This document shows, piece after piece, positions 27,338 through 35,153 of a stretch of 64,000 nt of DNA. The position numbers were made by a program, and so were the translations under genes. Each line of letters starts with the position of its first letter. The first letter of the stretch is position 1. Source of the DNA: Pumilibacter muris (lineage in GTDB: Bacteria; Bacillota; Clostridia; Christensenellales; Pumilibacteraceae); assembly GCF_943193045.1 (NCBI RefSeq), contig NZ_CALPCN010000002.1, forward strand, positions 343,530-407,529, in the 5' to 3' direction. The notes beneath the pieces were generated by a model, which was given only the letters and a program-made list of their open reading frames with translations, searched no databases and was not told the DNA's origin.

Positions 27338-27608
27338 TAGTAAAAATCGGCACACTATAATTACACCATACACACAGTGCGTTATATTAGTATAAAGCGG
27401 TGATTTTACCGTATTTTTGCCACTATTTCGCCCTATTTATGCACTTATTCGCTATTTTTGAGCGCGTTTAATCTTATAAAAATAGTAAATATGTATACTT
27501 TTGCGAGTATGCGCCCAAAAAATACTACCGAATACAAATACAAAAACAAGCCGCAATCGGGCAAAATCCGCCTAATTTAAGTTGTGCGGACGCAGGGACG
27601 CAGAACGC

Positions 27609-27637
27609 TTGACTTTTAAAATTTTATACGCTATAAT
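27609..27637 (+). promoter_or_regulatory. Promoter of the RAYT-like gene, leaderless arrangement
   Basis: TTGACT (27609-27614), 17 bases, TATAAT (27632-27637). The ATG follows only 8 bases after the -10, so transcription should start at or next to the A of the start codon and the mRNA would be leaderless. No ribosome site is present ahead of the ATG. Confidence 0.7.
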
Positions 27638-27645
27638 ACCGCTGT

Positions 27646-28401
27646 ATGGCAAGAAAAGCGAGAGAAAAAAGCGAAAGCGGAATGTATCACGTTGTGCTTA
27701 AAGGCAACGACAAGCTTTTGTTTGCCGAAGACGACGACTACCGTTATTTTTTATCGCTGTTATCGAAAACGGCGGAACGCGACTATCTTGAAACTTACGC
27801 ATACTGTCTGTTTTCGGAAATCGCCCACCTTGTGTTAAAAGAGGGATTGCGTCCGCTCGGCGATTCGCTTAAAACCCTCGTGTCGGCTTACGCGGTTCGA
27901 TGCAACGAAAAATACGCGCGCAGCGGAAAGCTGTTTTACGACCGCTATATATCCGAACCCATAGAGTCGGACGCCGACCTTATAGACGCCGTGCGATTTA
28001 TCCACCGCTTTCCCCTCTCGGAAAACGAAACCGTTTTATACCCTTATTCCACCTACGGAAATTACATAACCAAAAAGGGCATACGAAGCGACGCTTTAAT
28101 GTTGCTGTTCGACGACAGTGTTATGCGTTTTAAAGAAGAAATGGAGAGCGAGCCCGAAAGACAATTTGCCACAGGCAAAAAAAAGAAAACTCTTTCCGAC
28201 GAGCAAGCGATTGCGCTCGTTCGCAGAATTACGAATTTTATGACGCCCGAAGAGGCAGAACGCATAACCCTACCGATGCTCGGAGAAATAGCGCACAAGC
28301 TGTGTTGCGAGGGCGCGAGCATACGTCAGCTTTCCCGCATTCTCACCGTTAGCAAAAGCGCGGTAGAAAAAGCTTTGAAAGTGTATTTGGAGCAAGAGTA
28401 G
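27646..28401 (+). CDS. REP-associated tyrosine transposase (RAYT/Y1) relative, probably inactive
   Basis: 251 residues. The start MARKAREKSESGMYHVVLKGN and overall length match clostridial RAYT-like Y1 transposases, which carry an extra C-terminal helix-turn-helix (here about 185-248, IRQLSRILTVSKSAVEKALK). In active relatives the HUH motif reads NHxHLLLKEG; here it is EIAHLVLKEG, so the first His is Ile. The nucleophile Tyr in (R)YIHxNP is Phe in RFIHRFP. Both catalytic elements are lost while the frame stays intact, suggesting a domesticated DNA-binding protein. Three bases separate it from the radical SAM gene, so the two are one transcript. Mobility is unlikely. Confidence 0.8.
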   Translation: MARKAREKSESGMYHVVLKGNDKLLFAEDDDYRYFLSLLSKTAERDYLETYAYCLFSEIAHLVLKEGLRPLGDSLKTLVSAYAVRCNEKYARSGKLFYDRYISEPIESDADLIDAVRFIHRFPLSENETVLYPYSTYGNYITKKGIRSDALMLLFDDSVMRFKEEMESEPERQFATGKKKKTLSDEQAIALVRRITNFMTPEEAERITLPMLGEIAHKLCCEGASIRQLSRILTVSKSAVEKALKVYLEQE

Positions 28402-28404
28402 TTT

Positions 28405-29280
28405 ATGCTCCTTTATTCCCCCGAACACTGCACGCTTTGCCCGCGCGAATGCGGCGCCGACCGAACGAAAGGAATAGGCGCTTGCGGCGCGGGCAACGAC
28501 GTTAGAATAAGCAAAACCATGCTTCACTTTTTCGAGGAGCCGCCGATAAGCGGCACGCGAGGGAGCGGAGCCGTTTTCTTTTGCGGCTGTTCTCTTATGT
28601 GCGGATACTGCCAAAACGCGCCCATATCGCACGGGGAAAATCGCGGCGAAAAGGTCTCTTTGCACGAGCTTGCCGAAAAAATTCTCGAATTGCAAAATGC
28701 GGGCGCGCACAATATAAATATTGTTACCGCCGCGCATTTTTTGCCGCACGTCGTTAAACTTTTGCGACTCGTTAAACCATTGCTTTCCGTTCCCGTCGTT
28801 TACAACAGTTCGGGCTATGAAAAGGCGGAAGCTTTGAGCCTATTGAACGGACTTGTTGACGTATATTTGCCCGACTTTAAATATATAAGCGGCGACGCCG
28901 CCAAAAAATATTCGAAAGCGGAAAACTACCCCGAAGTTGCGAGAGCCGCAATAGCGGAAATGGTACGGCAAACGGGAGAATACCGAGAAGAAAACGAAAT
29001 CGCGGTGCGCGGAACGATAATCCGTCACCTCGTGTTGCCCGGCTTATCGAACGACGGCGTTAAAATTATGGAGAAAATAGCCGAACTTTTTCCCGCCGCG
29101 CGCGTAAGCGTTATGAGCCAATACACGCCTTCGTTCAATAAAACGGGCGAGCCCGCGCTCGACCGCAAGGTTACGTCGTTCGAATACAACCGAGTGGTAA
29201 ACGCGGCAAAGCGGCTCGGGCTCGAAGGCTTTATGCAATTTCGCTCTTCGGCGTCGGGCGACTACACTCCCGATTTTTGA
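28405..29280 (+). CDS. Radical SAM protein, PflA-like (COG1313 type)
   Basis: 291 residues. An N-terminal cysteine-rich stretch (CTLCPREC) is followed by the radical SAM cluster motif Cys62-x3-Cys66-x2-Cys69 (CSLMCGYC) and a TIM-barrel sequence with VVYNSSGYE and LPDFKY. This arrangement is that of the putative pyruvate formate-lyase activating enzyme family COG1313, whose substrate is not settled. It generates a 5'-deoxyadenosyl radical in the cytoplasm. No formate-lyase or other glycyl radical enzyme gene is in the window. It is co-transcribed with the RAYT-like gene upstream. Confidence 0.88.
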   Translation: MLLYSPEHCTLCPRECGADRTKGIGACGAGNDVRISKTMLHFFEEPPISGTRGSGAVFFCGCSLMCGYCQNAPISHGENRGEKVSLHELAEKILELQNAGAHNINIVTAAHFLPHVVKLLRLVKPLLSVPVVYNSSGYEKAEALSLLNGLVDVYLPDFKYISGDAAKKYSKAENYPEVARAAIAEMVRQTGEYREENEIAVRGTIIRHLVLPGLSNDGVKIMEKIAELFPAARVSVMSQYTPSFNKTGEPALDRKVTSFEYNRVVNAAKRLGLEGFMQFRSSASGDYTPDF

Positions 29281-29339
29281 TTTTTTAAGCCGCGCCGCAA
29301 AGCGGAGCGCAAAATGCTCGGTTTACCGCGCCAAAACAT

Positions 29340-29368
29340 TTGATTTTTTACTTCGAAAGGGGTATAAT
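29340..29368 (+). promoter_or_regulatory. Promoter of htpG
   Basis: TTGATT (29340-29345), 17 bases, TATAAT (29363-29368), about 35 bases before the transcript region with GGGAGG and the htpG ATG. No CIRCE or CtsR-type operator could be seen, so heat-shock control is not evident from sequence. Confidence 0.7.
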
Positions 29369-29410
29369 TACATAGTTTACGAAAATGTTGTTTTATAGGG
29401 AGGCAGAATA

Positions 29411-31210
29411 ATGGCTAAAAAACAGTTCAAAGCCGAATCGAAAAAATTGCTCGATTTGATGATAAATTCCATTTACACCAACCGCGAAATCTTTTTGCGC
29501 GAGCTAATCAGTAATTGCAGCGACGCAATCGACAAGCGTCATTACATGAGTCTAACCGACTCTTCGCTTTCGGCTGAGTTCAAAATAGAGTTAAAACCCG
29601 ACTCCGCTGCGCGCACGCTCACGATTACCGACAACGGTTGCGGCATGACCCGCGCCGAAATGGAAGAAAACTTGGGCACAATCGCAAAGAGCGGCACGCT
29701 CGAATTCAAAGAAAAGCAAAACACTGCCGAAAGCTTAATAGGGCAATTCGGCGTCGGGTTCTATTCGTCGTTTATGGTTGCCGACAAAGTTACGGTGATT
29801 AGCCGAAAGGTGGGCGAAACGGTTGCCAACAAATGGGAAAGCGGCGGAGCCGACGGCTACACCGTTACGCAGTGCGAGCGCGAAAACGCGGGCACCGAAA
29901 TAATTCTGCATTTAAAGCCGGACGACGAAGATTGCGCTTACGGCGATTTTACCGACGAATTCACCCTCACCCGCCTCGTTAAAAAGTATTCCGACTACAT
30001 TCGTTACCCCATAGTGCTCGCCGACAAAACGCTTAACAGCATGACCCCTTTGTGGCGCAAGAAAAAATCGGAAGTAAAAAAAGAAGAATACGACGGTTTT
30101 TACCGCGATAAATTTTTCGACTACCTCGAACCCGCGCACGTCATGACCGCTCAGGTGGAGGGCAACATAAACTATTCCATGTTGTTGTTCGTGCCGCAAA
30201 AAGCGCCGTTCGACTACTACACCCGCGACTACAAAAAAGGGTTGTCGCTTTACAGCGGCGGAGTGCTTATTATGGAGCAATGCTCCGACTTATTGCCCGA
30301 CGAACTCGGGTTTATTAAAGGACTTATAGATTCTCCCGACATTAGTCTTAACATATCGCGCGAGCTGTTGCAAAAAGACCGTCAGCTTAAAGCGATTGCG
30401 GTTTCACTCGAAAAAAAGATTCGTTCCGAACTGAAAAAATGGCTTCAAGCCGACCGCGAGGGCTACGAAAAAATGTTCCGCGAATTCGGCAACTCGCTTA
30501 AAATGGGCGCCTATAATAATTTCGGCGCAAAAAAAGACGAGTTCAAAGACCTTTTGCTATTCGAATCGAGCGAAAACAAACTCGCAAGTTTTTCGGAATA
30601 CGTCTCCCGCATGAAAGAAGGGCAAGAAAATATATACTATGCGTCGGGCACGAGCGCCGACGCTATAAAAGCTCTTCCGCAAGTGGAAGTGTTCCTTGAA
30701 AAGGGATACGAAATACTTTGCCTTAAAGACAGTATAGACGAATTCGTGGTTAAAATGATTGAAAGCTACGACGGGAAAAAATTCGTTTCGGTAGCCGACA
30801 AAAACGCCGCCGAAGTTTCGGACGAGCAAAAAGCTGAACTCGAAAAGAAAGCGGACGACTATTCCAAGCAAATTGCCAAAATGAAAGAACTTCTCGGCAA
30901 AAAAGTTAAAGACGTGCGCCTTACCGCTCGCCTCAAATCCGCAGCCGCATGCCTTACGAGCGACAGCGAAATATCGCTCGAAATGGAACGCGTGCTCAAA
31001 GCGATGCCGGGTAGCGAAGGAATTTCGGCGGCGCGAGTGCTCGAACTCAACCCCGACCACCCCGCTATCTTAAAACTTTCGAAACTGTCGGAAAGCGACG
31101 AAAAATTCGCCGACTACACTCTTGCGCTGTATAACGCCGCGCTACTGCAAGAAAATCTTCCCGTAGACGATTCCGCCGCGCTTGCCGCTTTGTTGGTGAA
31201 ACTGTTGTAA
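29411..31210 (+). CDS. htpG: Chaperone HtpG (Hsp90)
   Basis: 599 residues, slightly short of the usual 610-640. The ATP-binding N-domain shows ELISNCSDA (usual ELISNASDA), DNGCGM and IGQFGVGFYSSFMVAD; middle-domain SPDISLNISRE and GVLIMEQCSDLLPD (the latter close to the canonical DNCEELIPEYL) are present, then a C-terminal dimerisation domain. It is a cytoplasmic ATP-dependent chaperone for stress and client folding. GGGAGG precedes the ATG. It is monocistronic, with a long structured intergenic region after it. Confidence 0.96.
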   Translation: MAKKQFKAESKKLLDLMINSIYTNREIFLRELISNCSDAIDKRHYMSLTDSSLSAEFKIELKPDSAARTLTITDNGCGMTRAEMEENLGTIAKSGTLEFKEKQNTAESLIGQFGVGFYSSFMVADKVTVISRKVGETVANKWESGGADGYTVTQCERENAGTEIILHLKPDDEDCAYGDFTDEFTLTRLVKKYSDYIRYPIVLADKTLNSMTPLWRKKKSEVKKEEYDGFYRDKFFDYLEPAHVMTAQVEGNINYSMLLFVPQKAPFDYYTRDYKKGLSLYSGGVLIMEQCSDLLPDELGFIKGLIDSPDISLNISRELLQKDRQLKAIAVSLEKKIRSELKKWLQADREGYEKMFREFGNSLKMGAYNNFGAKKDEFKDLLLFESSENKLASFSEYVSRMKEGQENIYYASGTSADAIKALPQVEVFLEKGYEILCLKDSIDEFVVKMIESYDGKKFVSVADKNAAEVSDEQKAELEKKADDYSKQIAKMKELLGKKVKDVRLTARLKSAAACLTSDSEISLEMERVLKAMPGSEGISAARVLELNPDHPAILKLSKLSESDEKFADYTLALYNAALLQENLPVDDSAALAALLVKLL

Positions 31211-31265
31211 ATAAAACTCAACTTTTATTTTGCCGTCATGCTCTTATCACATACGCGCTATATAC

Positions 31266-31334
31266 TTAGTGCATACATAATCCGATAAAATTTCGCGGCG
31301 GCGTTCCTCCTTTGTAAAATAAGTTTTTCATCAT
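31266..31334 (-). CDS. Possible 22-residue small peptide (very tentative)
   Basis: On the minus strand ATGATG opens a 22-codon frame (MMKNLFYKGGTPPRNFIGLCMH) with AAAGGAAG immediately upstream, rather too close to be an ideal ribosome site. It lies in the loop and 3' arm of the large inverted repeat 31291-31369. No homologue is known to me. Listed because the 316-base gap after htpG has no other gene; it may be chance. Confidence 0.15.
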   Translation of the reverse strand: MMKNLFYKGGTPPRNFIGLCMH

Positions 31335-31398
31335 CTTCCTTTTTTTCAAAAAACGCCGCCGCGAGTTTTATACCTTACTATCCTTTAAAATAAGGAGG
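31291..31398. other. Structured intergenic region with inverted repeat and paired SD-like elements
   Basis: TCGCGGCGGCGTT (31293-31305) and AACGCCGCCGCGA (31352-31364) are perfect 13-base arms about 46 bases apart. Beside them CCTCCTTT (31307-31314) and AAGGAGG (31392-31398) are complementary, so a plus-strand RNA could hide the AAGGAGG. No ATG follows that AAGGAGG at normal distance. It could be an htpG 3' element or an uncharacterised small RNA; neither is proven. Confidence 0.35.
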
Positions 31399-31454
31399 TA
31401 ACGATTATAAGAGCAAATTCTTTTCATAAGCTTAAAAATTCTTCCTTTGTAAAC

Positions 31455-31485
31455 AAAAAACACCGATTTTTTCACGGTGTTTTTT
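31455..31485. terminator. Bidirectional terminator between htpG and the ESCRT-like block
   Basis: AAAAAACACCG (31455-31465), short AT loop, CGGTGTTTTTT (31475-31485): a perfect stem with T-runs on both strands. It ends the 13-gene minus-strand block and can also stop readthrough from htpG. Confidence 0.85.
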
Positions 31486-31526
31486 GTTTTATCAAAGTAT
31501 TCGTCAGCTCTTTTTTATTCAAGCGT

Positions 31527-34500
31527 TCAATCGGCTTCGTCGGGAATAATTTCCCACACTGCGGTAGCCGTAACGGCGGCTCCGTTCGCCGAAGCGAAGT
31601 TCGTTCCTTGCGCCACCGCGCCCGCCGAATAAACGGTTCCGTTTATTCTCCACCCAACGAAACGGTATCCTTCGCGAGTAAATCCGTTGGCTTTAAGAGA
31701 GTTGTTCGCTCCGTCGTAGGTAAACGTGCTGTTGCTCATGCTACCCTCTCCGCCGCCCGCGTCGTAGCGAACGGTGTAGCTGTTCGCTTGCCATTTAGCA
31801 GTAGCCGTAACGGTTGCGCCTTGCGTGGAAGCAAAGTTCATGCCTTGATTAACCGCGCCCGAATTGTACTCGGCGCCGTTTATAACCCAACAAACGAACG
31901 TATAGCCGGTGCGCGCAAAGCCGTTAGGTTTAAGCGCGTTGCTCGCGCTGTCGTAGGTGAAAATACTGTTTTGCGTAGAACCCGTAACGCCGTCAGCTCC
32001 GCCCTCATACGAAACTATGTAAGTTATCGGCGACCATTGCGCGGTTGCTCTAACGGTCGCGCCTTGCGTAGACGCAAAATTCACGCCTTGCTCAACCGCA
32101 CCCGCTTGCTCAACCTTGCCATTTATTTCCCAACCCGCAAACGTGTAGCCCGTGCGAGTAAAGGTATTCGCTTTAAGAACGTTGTCGGAAGCGTCGTAAG
32201 TGAATTCGCTCATCGCCATAGTCCCCGAACCGCCGCCGCTCACATAATTTATATAATATGTGTTCGCTTTCCACTGCGCGAGAGCGACAACCGTCGAACC
32301 TTGAACCGATGAGAAGTCGGTTCCTTGCGCAACGTTGCCCGCAGGATAAACGGTGCCGCCTATGCTCCAACCGAAGAACGTATAACCCTCGCGCGTAAAG
32401 GTGTTCGCTTTAAGAGTATTGTTCGACGCGTCATAGGTCAGCGTGCTGTTGCTCATTGTGCCCGTGCCGCCGTTAGCGTCGTAACGAACATAGTATATAT
32501 TCGCTTTCCAACTCGCAACGAGCGTAACTGTGGCTCCTTTCACCGAAGTGAAGTTGTGCCGAATAGCTCCGGGACGGTACGTTGCTCCCGACTGTCCGCT
32601 CACATACCAACCGTCGAACGTGTAGCCCGTTTTTGAAAGTCCGTGTCCGTAAGAAAGACTGTTCTCCGCGTCGTAAGTGAAAGTAGCCGACTCAACCGTA
32701 CCGGTTGCCCCTTCGCCCGCGCTGTACTGCACGGTGTAAGTAATAGGCGTCCAAATTGCGCGCGCCGTAACGGTGGAGCCGTCAATCGCGGTAAAGTTAT
32801 TCCCTTGCTCTACAATCGAGCCCGCCTCGTAATCGGCGCCGAGAATTTTCCAACCCGCAAAATCGTAGCCCGTGCGGGTAAAGTTCGAAGTTCCGTTGGC
32901 GCGCAGTTCGTTGTTTGCCGCGTCGTAGGTGAACGTGCTGTTTGCAGGCGCGCTTCCCGTGCCGCCGTTAGCGTCGTATTGCACCGTGTAGGTTATGGGC
33001 GTCCATTCGGCAAAGAATTCTTTTGCGCCCGTGCTGCCTGTGGGAATATTGCTCGAAAGAGCGCCGCTTCCCGAACCCAAATGCCAACCCACGAAATTGT
33101 AGCCTGTGCGCGAAGCGTCGGGAATGGAAATCGTATTGCTCTCAACGTGATAATAAGACGGTACCGCCGACGTTAAAGTTCCTCCGTTCGTGTCGGTTGT
33201 AATCGCGTAGTTTAGGTTAAATTTTAAATATAAATCAACGTCTTCAAGCAAATAATCTTCGCCCCATGTTCCGTCGGCATATTGTTGCCTTTTGAGCGGG
33301 AACTCGGTAACTTTTCCGGTGTAAGTAAGCCCGTTATATTCGGTATACCAACCCATAAAGGTGTAGCCTACGGGGGCTTCGGCGCCAGTCTTTGTAGCGT
33401 TCGCGTCGAGAGTTATTAAATCGCTCCACTCGTGGAATTTGAATTTATCCGTTCCGCTCGGCAAATTCGTAACGGGCTCATAAGTGCCGCTTTGCGAATG
33501 AACGGTTAGAGTATAAAGCTGCTTGTACACGGGCGCATATTTTCTGTCGCCGACCGAAAGCGTGGGTATGCTCTTCACGTCTTTATTCTTTTGCGGGTTC
33601 ACGTCCGACTTATCGAACCAACCGCAAAACGCAAAATTGTTTTTCGCCCATTTGTCGGCGTCCGTTTCGTCGGTGGGCAAAACTTTTTCTACGCTTTCCT
33701 TGTGGTATTGAAAAGTCTCGCTCGGCTCTGCGTCGGTCGTGTTCTTATACAGCTCAACGGTGTAAAGCCAACGGTATTTCGCAAACAGCTTAGTGTTCGC
33801 GTTGCCCTGAACGCTCGTTACGCGTTCGGTATAGTCGCGCGAGGTATACCAACCCAAAAATTCAAAGTTAGCGCCGTAGGTATCTTTAAGCGTAGGCTTG
33901 GGCAAACTCACGGTGCCGCCCTTCACGATTTGCGTATCTTCGTAAAAGCCGTCTATAATATAACCGTTGTGTGCCGGGTAAATTTCCGAATCGACATAGT
34001 AATCGCCGTTTTTGCAATATTGGTCTTTAAGCTCTCGGTCCTCTATTTTGCAATCGGTGTAATACATAACGTAATGCTCGTCTTGCTCCAAAATCGGCAC
34101 AAAGCGTTCGCGGGCATATTGAAAGTATTGGTCGGGCGAGCTCATAGCTTCGTCTATAAGCTTGCGGTCAAAACTTATAGTTTGCGGAAGTTTGTATTCT
34201 TCCCCTTCCTTAAACTCGATAATCTTTTCGTCGCGATAAAATGTAGTTCCGATTATGTCAACGCCGAAATTGGGAAGATTTTGCGGCAGGGCTTCGCTCG
34301 ACGTAAACGTTAAACTCTTTAATCCTTCCATCATATATGAGCCGAAACGCACGTTCTTGCCGTGCACCGTCATATTTTTAATAGCCGAAGAACCGAAATT
34401 GCAATATTCCACCGACGCGGGAAGTTCGAGAGTTTTGGTTTTATCGCTATTCGAATTGTAATGATAACTCGCTTCAACCGCAACTACGGGTTCGCCCTTG

Positions 34501-35153
34501 TAGGTAGACGGAATACGCACGTTGTCGCGTATGCCGTTCAAAACATTCCTCACAACATAGCCTTTGCCATACAAAACGTTGCCGTCTTCGTCGGTTACGG
34601 TGTCGGCGTTATATTCGAACAAAAGCGGACGGTCGCCGAGCGGGAACTCGAACACCGCGCCCGCGCCTCCGAGCACGAACACCGCCGCAATAATTGCCGC
34701 AAGCGCCGAAGCGCCGCCCACGCCGAGCCCTGTGCGCGAAAGGAAGAACGACGTAAGCCACATAATAACGCGCGCCACAGCTAAAATTATGTAAACCGTT
34801 ACCGCCGAAGTAGAGCCGGTATAACTGTTAAACACCAAAGCGGCAACAATTTCAAGCAACGGCATCAAAAGGAAAACTATTAACTGCACAACGTGCTTTT
34901 TAACTATTCCCACCTGCAACAACGGAATGGGAAGCATAAAGAGCACCGCAAGAACTTCGAGCACCAAAACCGCAATAGTGAGTTCGAGCAAAGCGAAATC
35001 GAAACCCGAAGTTAAGAGCGTGATTAAAAAAACCACGTCGAGCACGAGCATAAGGTAAAAACCCACGTTCGATATAATCGTTTTCGCTTTTTCTTTTATA
35101 AACGCTTTTTCTTTGTTTATTTTTTTTGCGGAAGTTGACTTTGTTTTACTCAT
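31527..35153 (-). CDS. Polytopic membrane protein with LRR-like and InlB B-repeat ectodomain
   Basis: 1208 residues. The N-terminal 175 residues have a lysine-rich start and about five or six membrane helices. Then come a BspA/LRR_5-like segment (about 195-300, LELPASVEYCNFGSSAIKNMTV) and about ten Listeria-Bacteroides (InlB B, Flg_new) repeats; the last six are regular, about 78 residues each, with GYTFxGW and ATAxW. A multi-span N-terminal anchor with an outward repeat stalk is unusual, since InlB repeats are normally anchored at the C-terminus. The start overlaps the upstream zinc-ribbon gene stop by 4 bases (ATGA). It is last in the ESCRT-like block and probably its surface-exposed part. 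Confidence 0.82.
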   Translation of the reverse strand: MSKTKSTSAKKINKEKAFIKEKAKTIISNVGFYLMLVLDVVFLITLLTSGFDFALLELTIAVLVLEVLAVLFMLPIPLLQVGIVKKHVVQLIVFLLMPLLEIVAALVFNSYTGSTSAVTVYIILAVARVIMWLTSFFLSRTGLGVGGASALAAIIAAVFVLGGAGAVFEFPLGDRPLLFEYNADTVTDEDGNVLYGKGYVVRNVLNGIRDNVRIPSTYKGEPVVAVEASYHYNSNSDKTKTLELPASVEYCNFGSSAIKNMTVHGKNVRFGSYMMEGLKSLTFTSSEALPQNLPNFGVDIIGTTFYRDEKIIEFKEGEEYKLPQTISFDRKLIDEAMSSPDQYFQYARERFVPILEQDEHYVMYYTDCKIEDRELKDQYCKNGDYYVDSEIYPAHNGYIIDGFYEDTQIVKGGTVSLPKPTLKDTYGANFEFLGWYTSRDYTERVTSVQGNANTKLFAKYRWLYTVELYKNTTDAEPSETFQYHKESVEKVLPTDETDADKWAKNNFAFCGWFDKSDVNPQKNKDVKSIPTLSVGDRKYAPVYKQLYTLTVHSQSGTYEPVTNLPSGTDKFKFHEWSDLITLDANATKTGAEAPVGYTFMGWYTEYNGLTYTGKVTEFPLKRQQYADGTWGEDYLLEDVDLYLKFNLNYAITTDTNGGTLTSAVPSYYHVESNTISIPDASRTGYNFVGWHLGSGSGALSSNIPTGSTGAKEFFAEWTPITYTVQYDANGGTGSAPANSTFTYDAANNELRANGTSNFTRTGYDFAGWKILGADYEAGSIVEQGNNFTAIDGSTVTARAIWTPITYTVQYSAGEGATGTVESATFTYDAENSLSYGHGLSKTGYTFDGWYVSGQSGATYRPGAIRHNFTSVKGATVTLVASWKANIYYVRYDANGGTGTMSNSTLTYDASNNTLKANTFTREGYTFFGWSIGGTVYPAGNVAQGTDFSSVQGSTVVALAQWKANTYYINYVSGGGSGTMAMSEFTYDASDNVLKANTFTRTGYTFAGWEINGKVEQAGAVEQGVNFASTQGATVRATAQWSPITYIVSYEGGADGVTGSTQNSIFTYDSASNALKPNGFARTGYTFVCWVINGAEYNSGAVNQGMNFASTQGATVTATAKWQANSYTVRYDAGGGEGSMSNSTFTYDGANNSLKANGFTREGYRFVGWRINGTVYSAGAVAQGTNFASANGAAVTATAVWEIIPDEAD
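31540..32970 (-). repeat. Six tandem InlB-type coding repeats, about 235 bases each
   Basis: Within the 31527-35153 gene, six units share TFTYDxxxNxLKANxFTRxGYxFxGW...FASxQGATVxATAxW. Similar DNA segments recur in register, so unit number could vary by recombination. Confidence 0.75.

Noticed and set aside
29281..29410. CIRCE or CtsR operator ahead of htpG
   Set aside because: Neither TTAGCACTC/GAGTGCTAA nor AGGTCA-type repeats are present.
31540..32970. CRISPR-like array
   Set aside because: The repetition is coding (InlB repeats of about 235 bases) and has no spacer structure; no cas gene is present.
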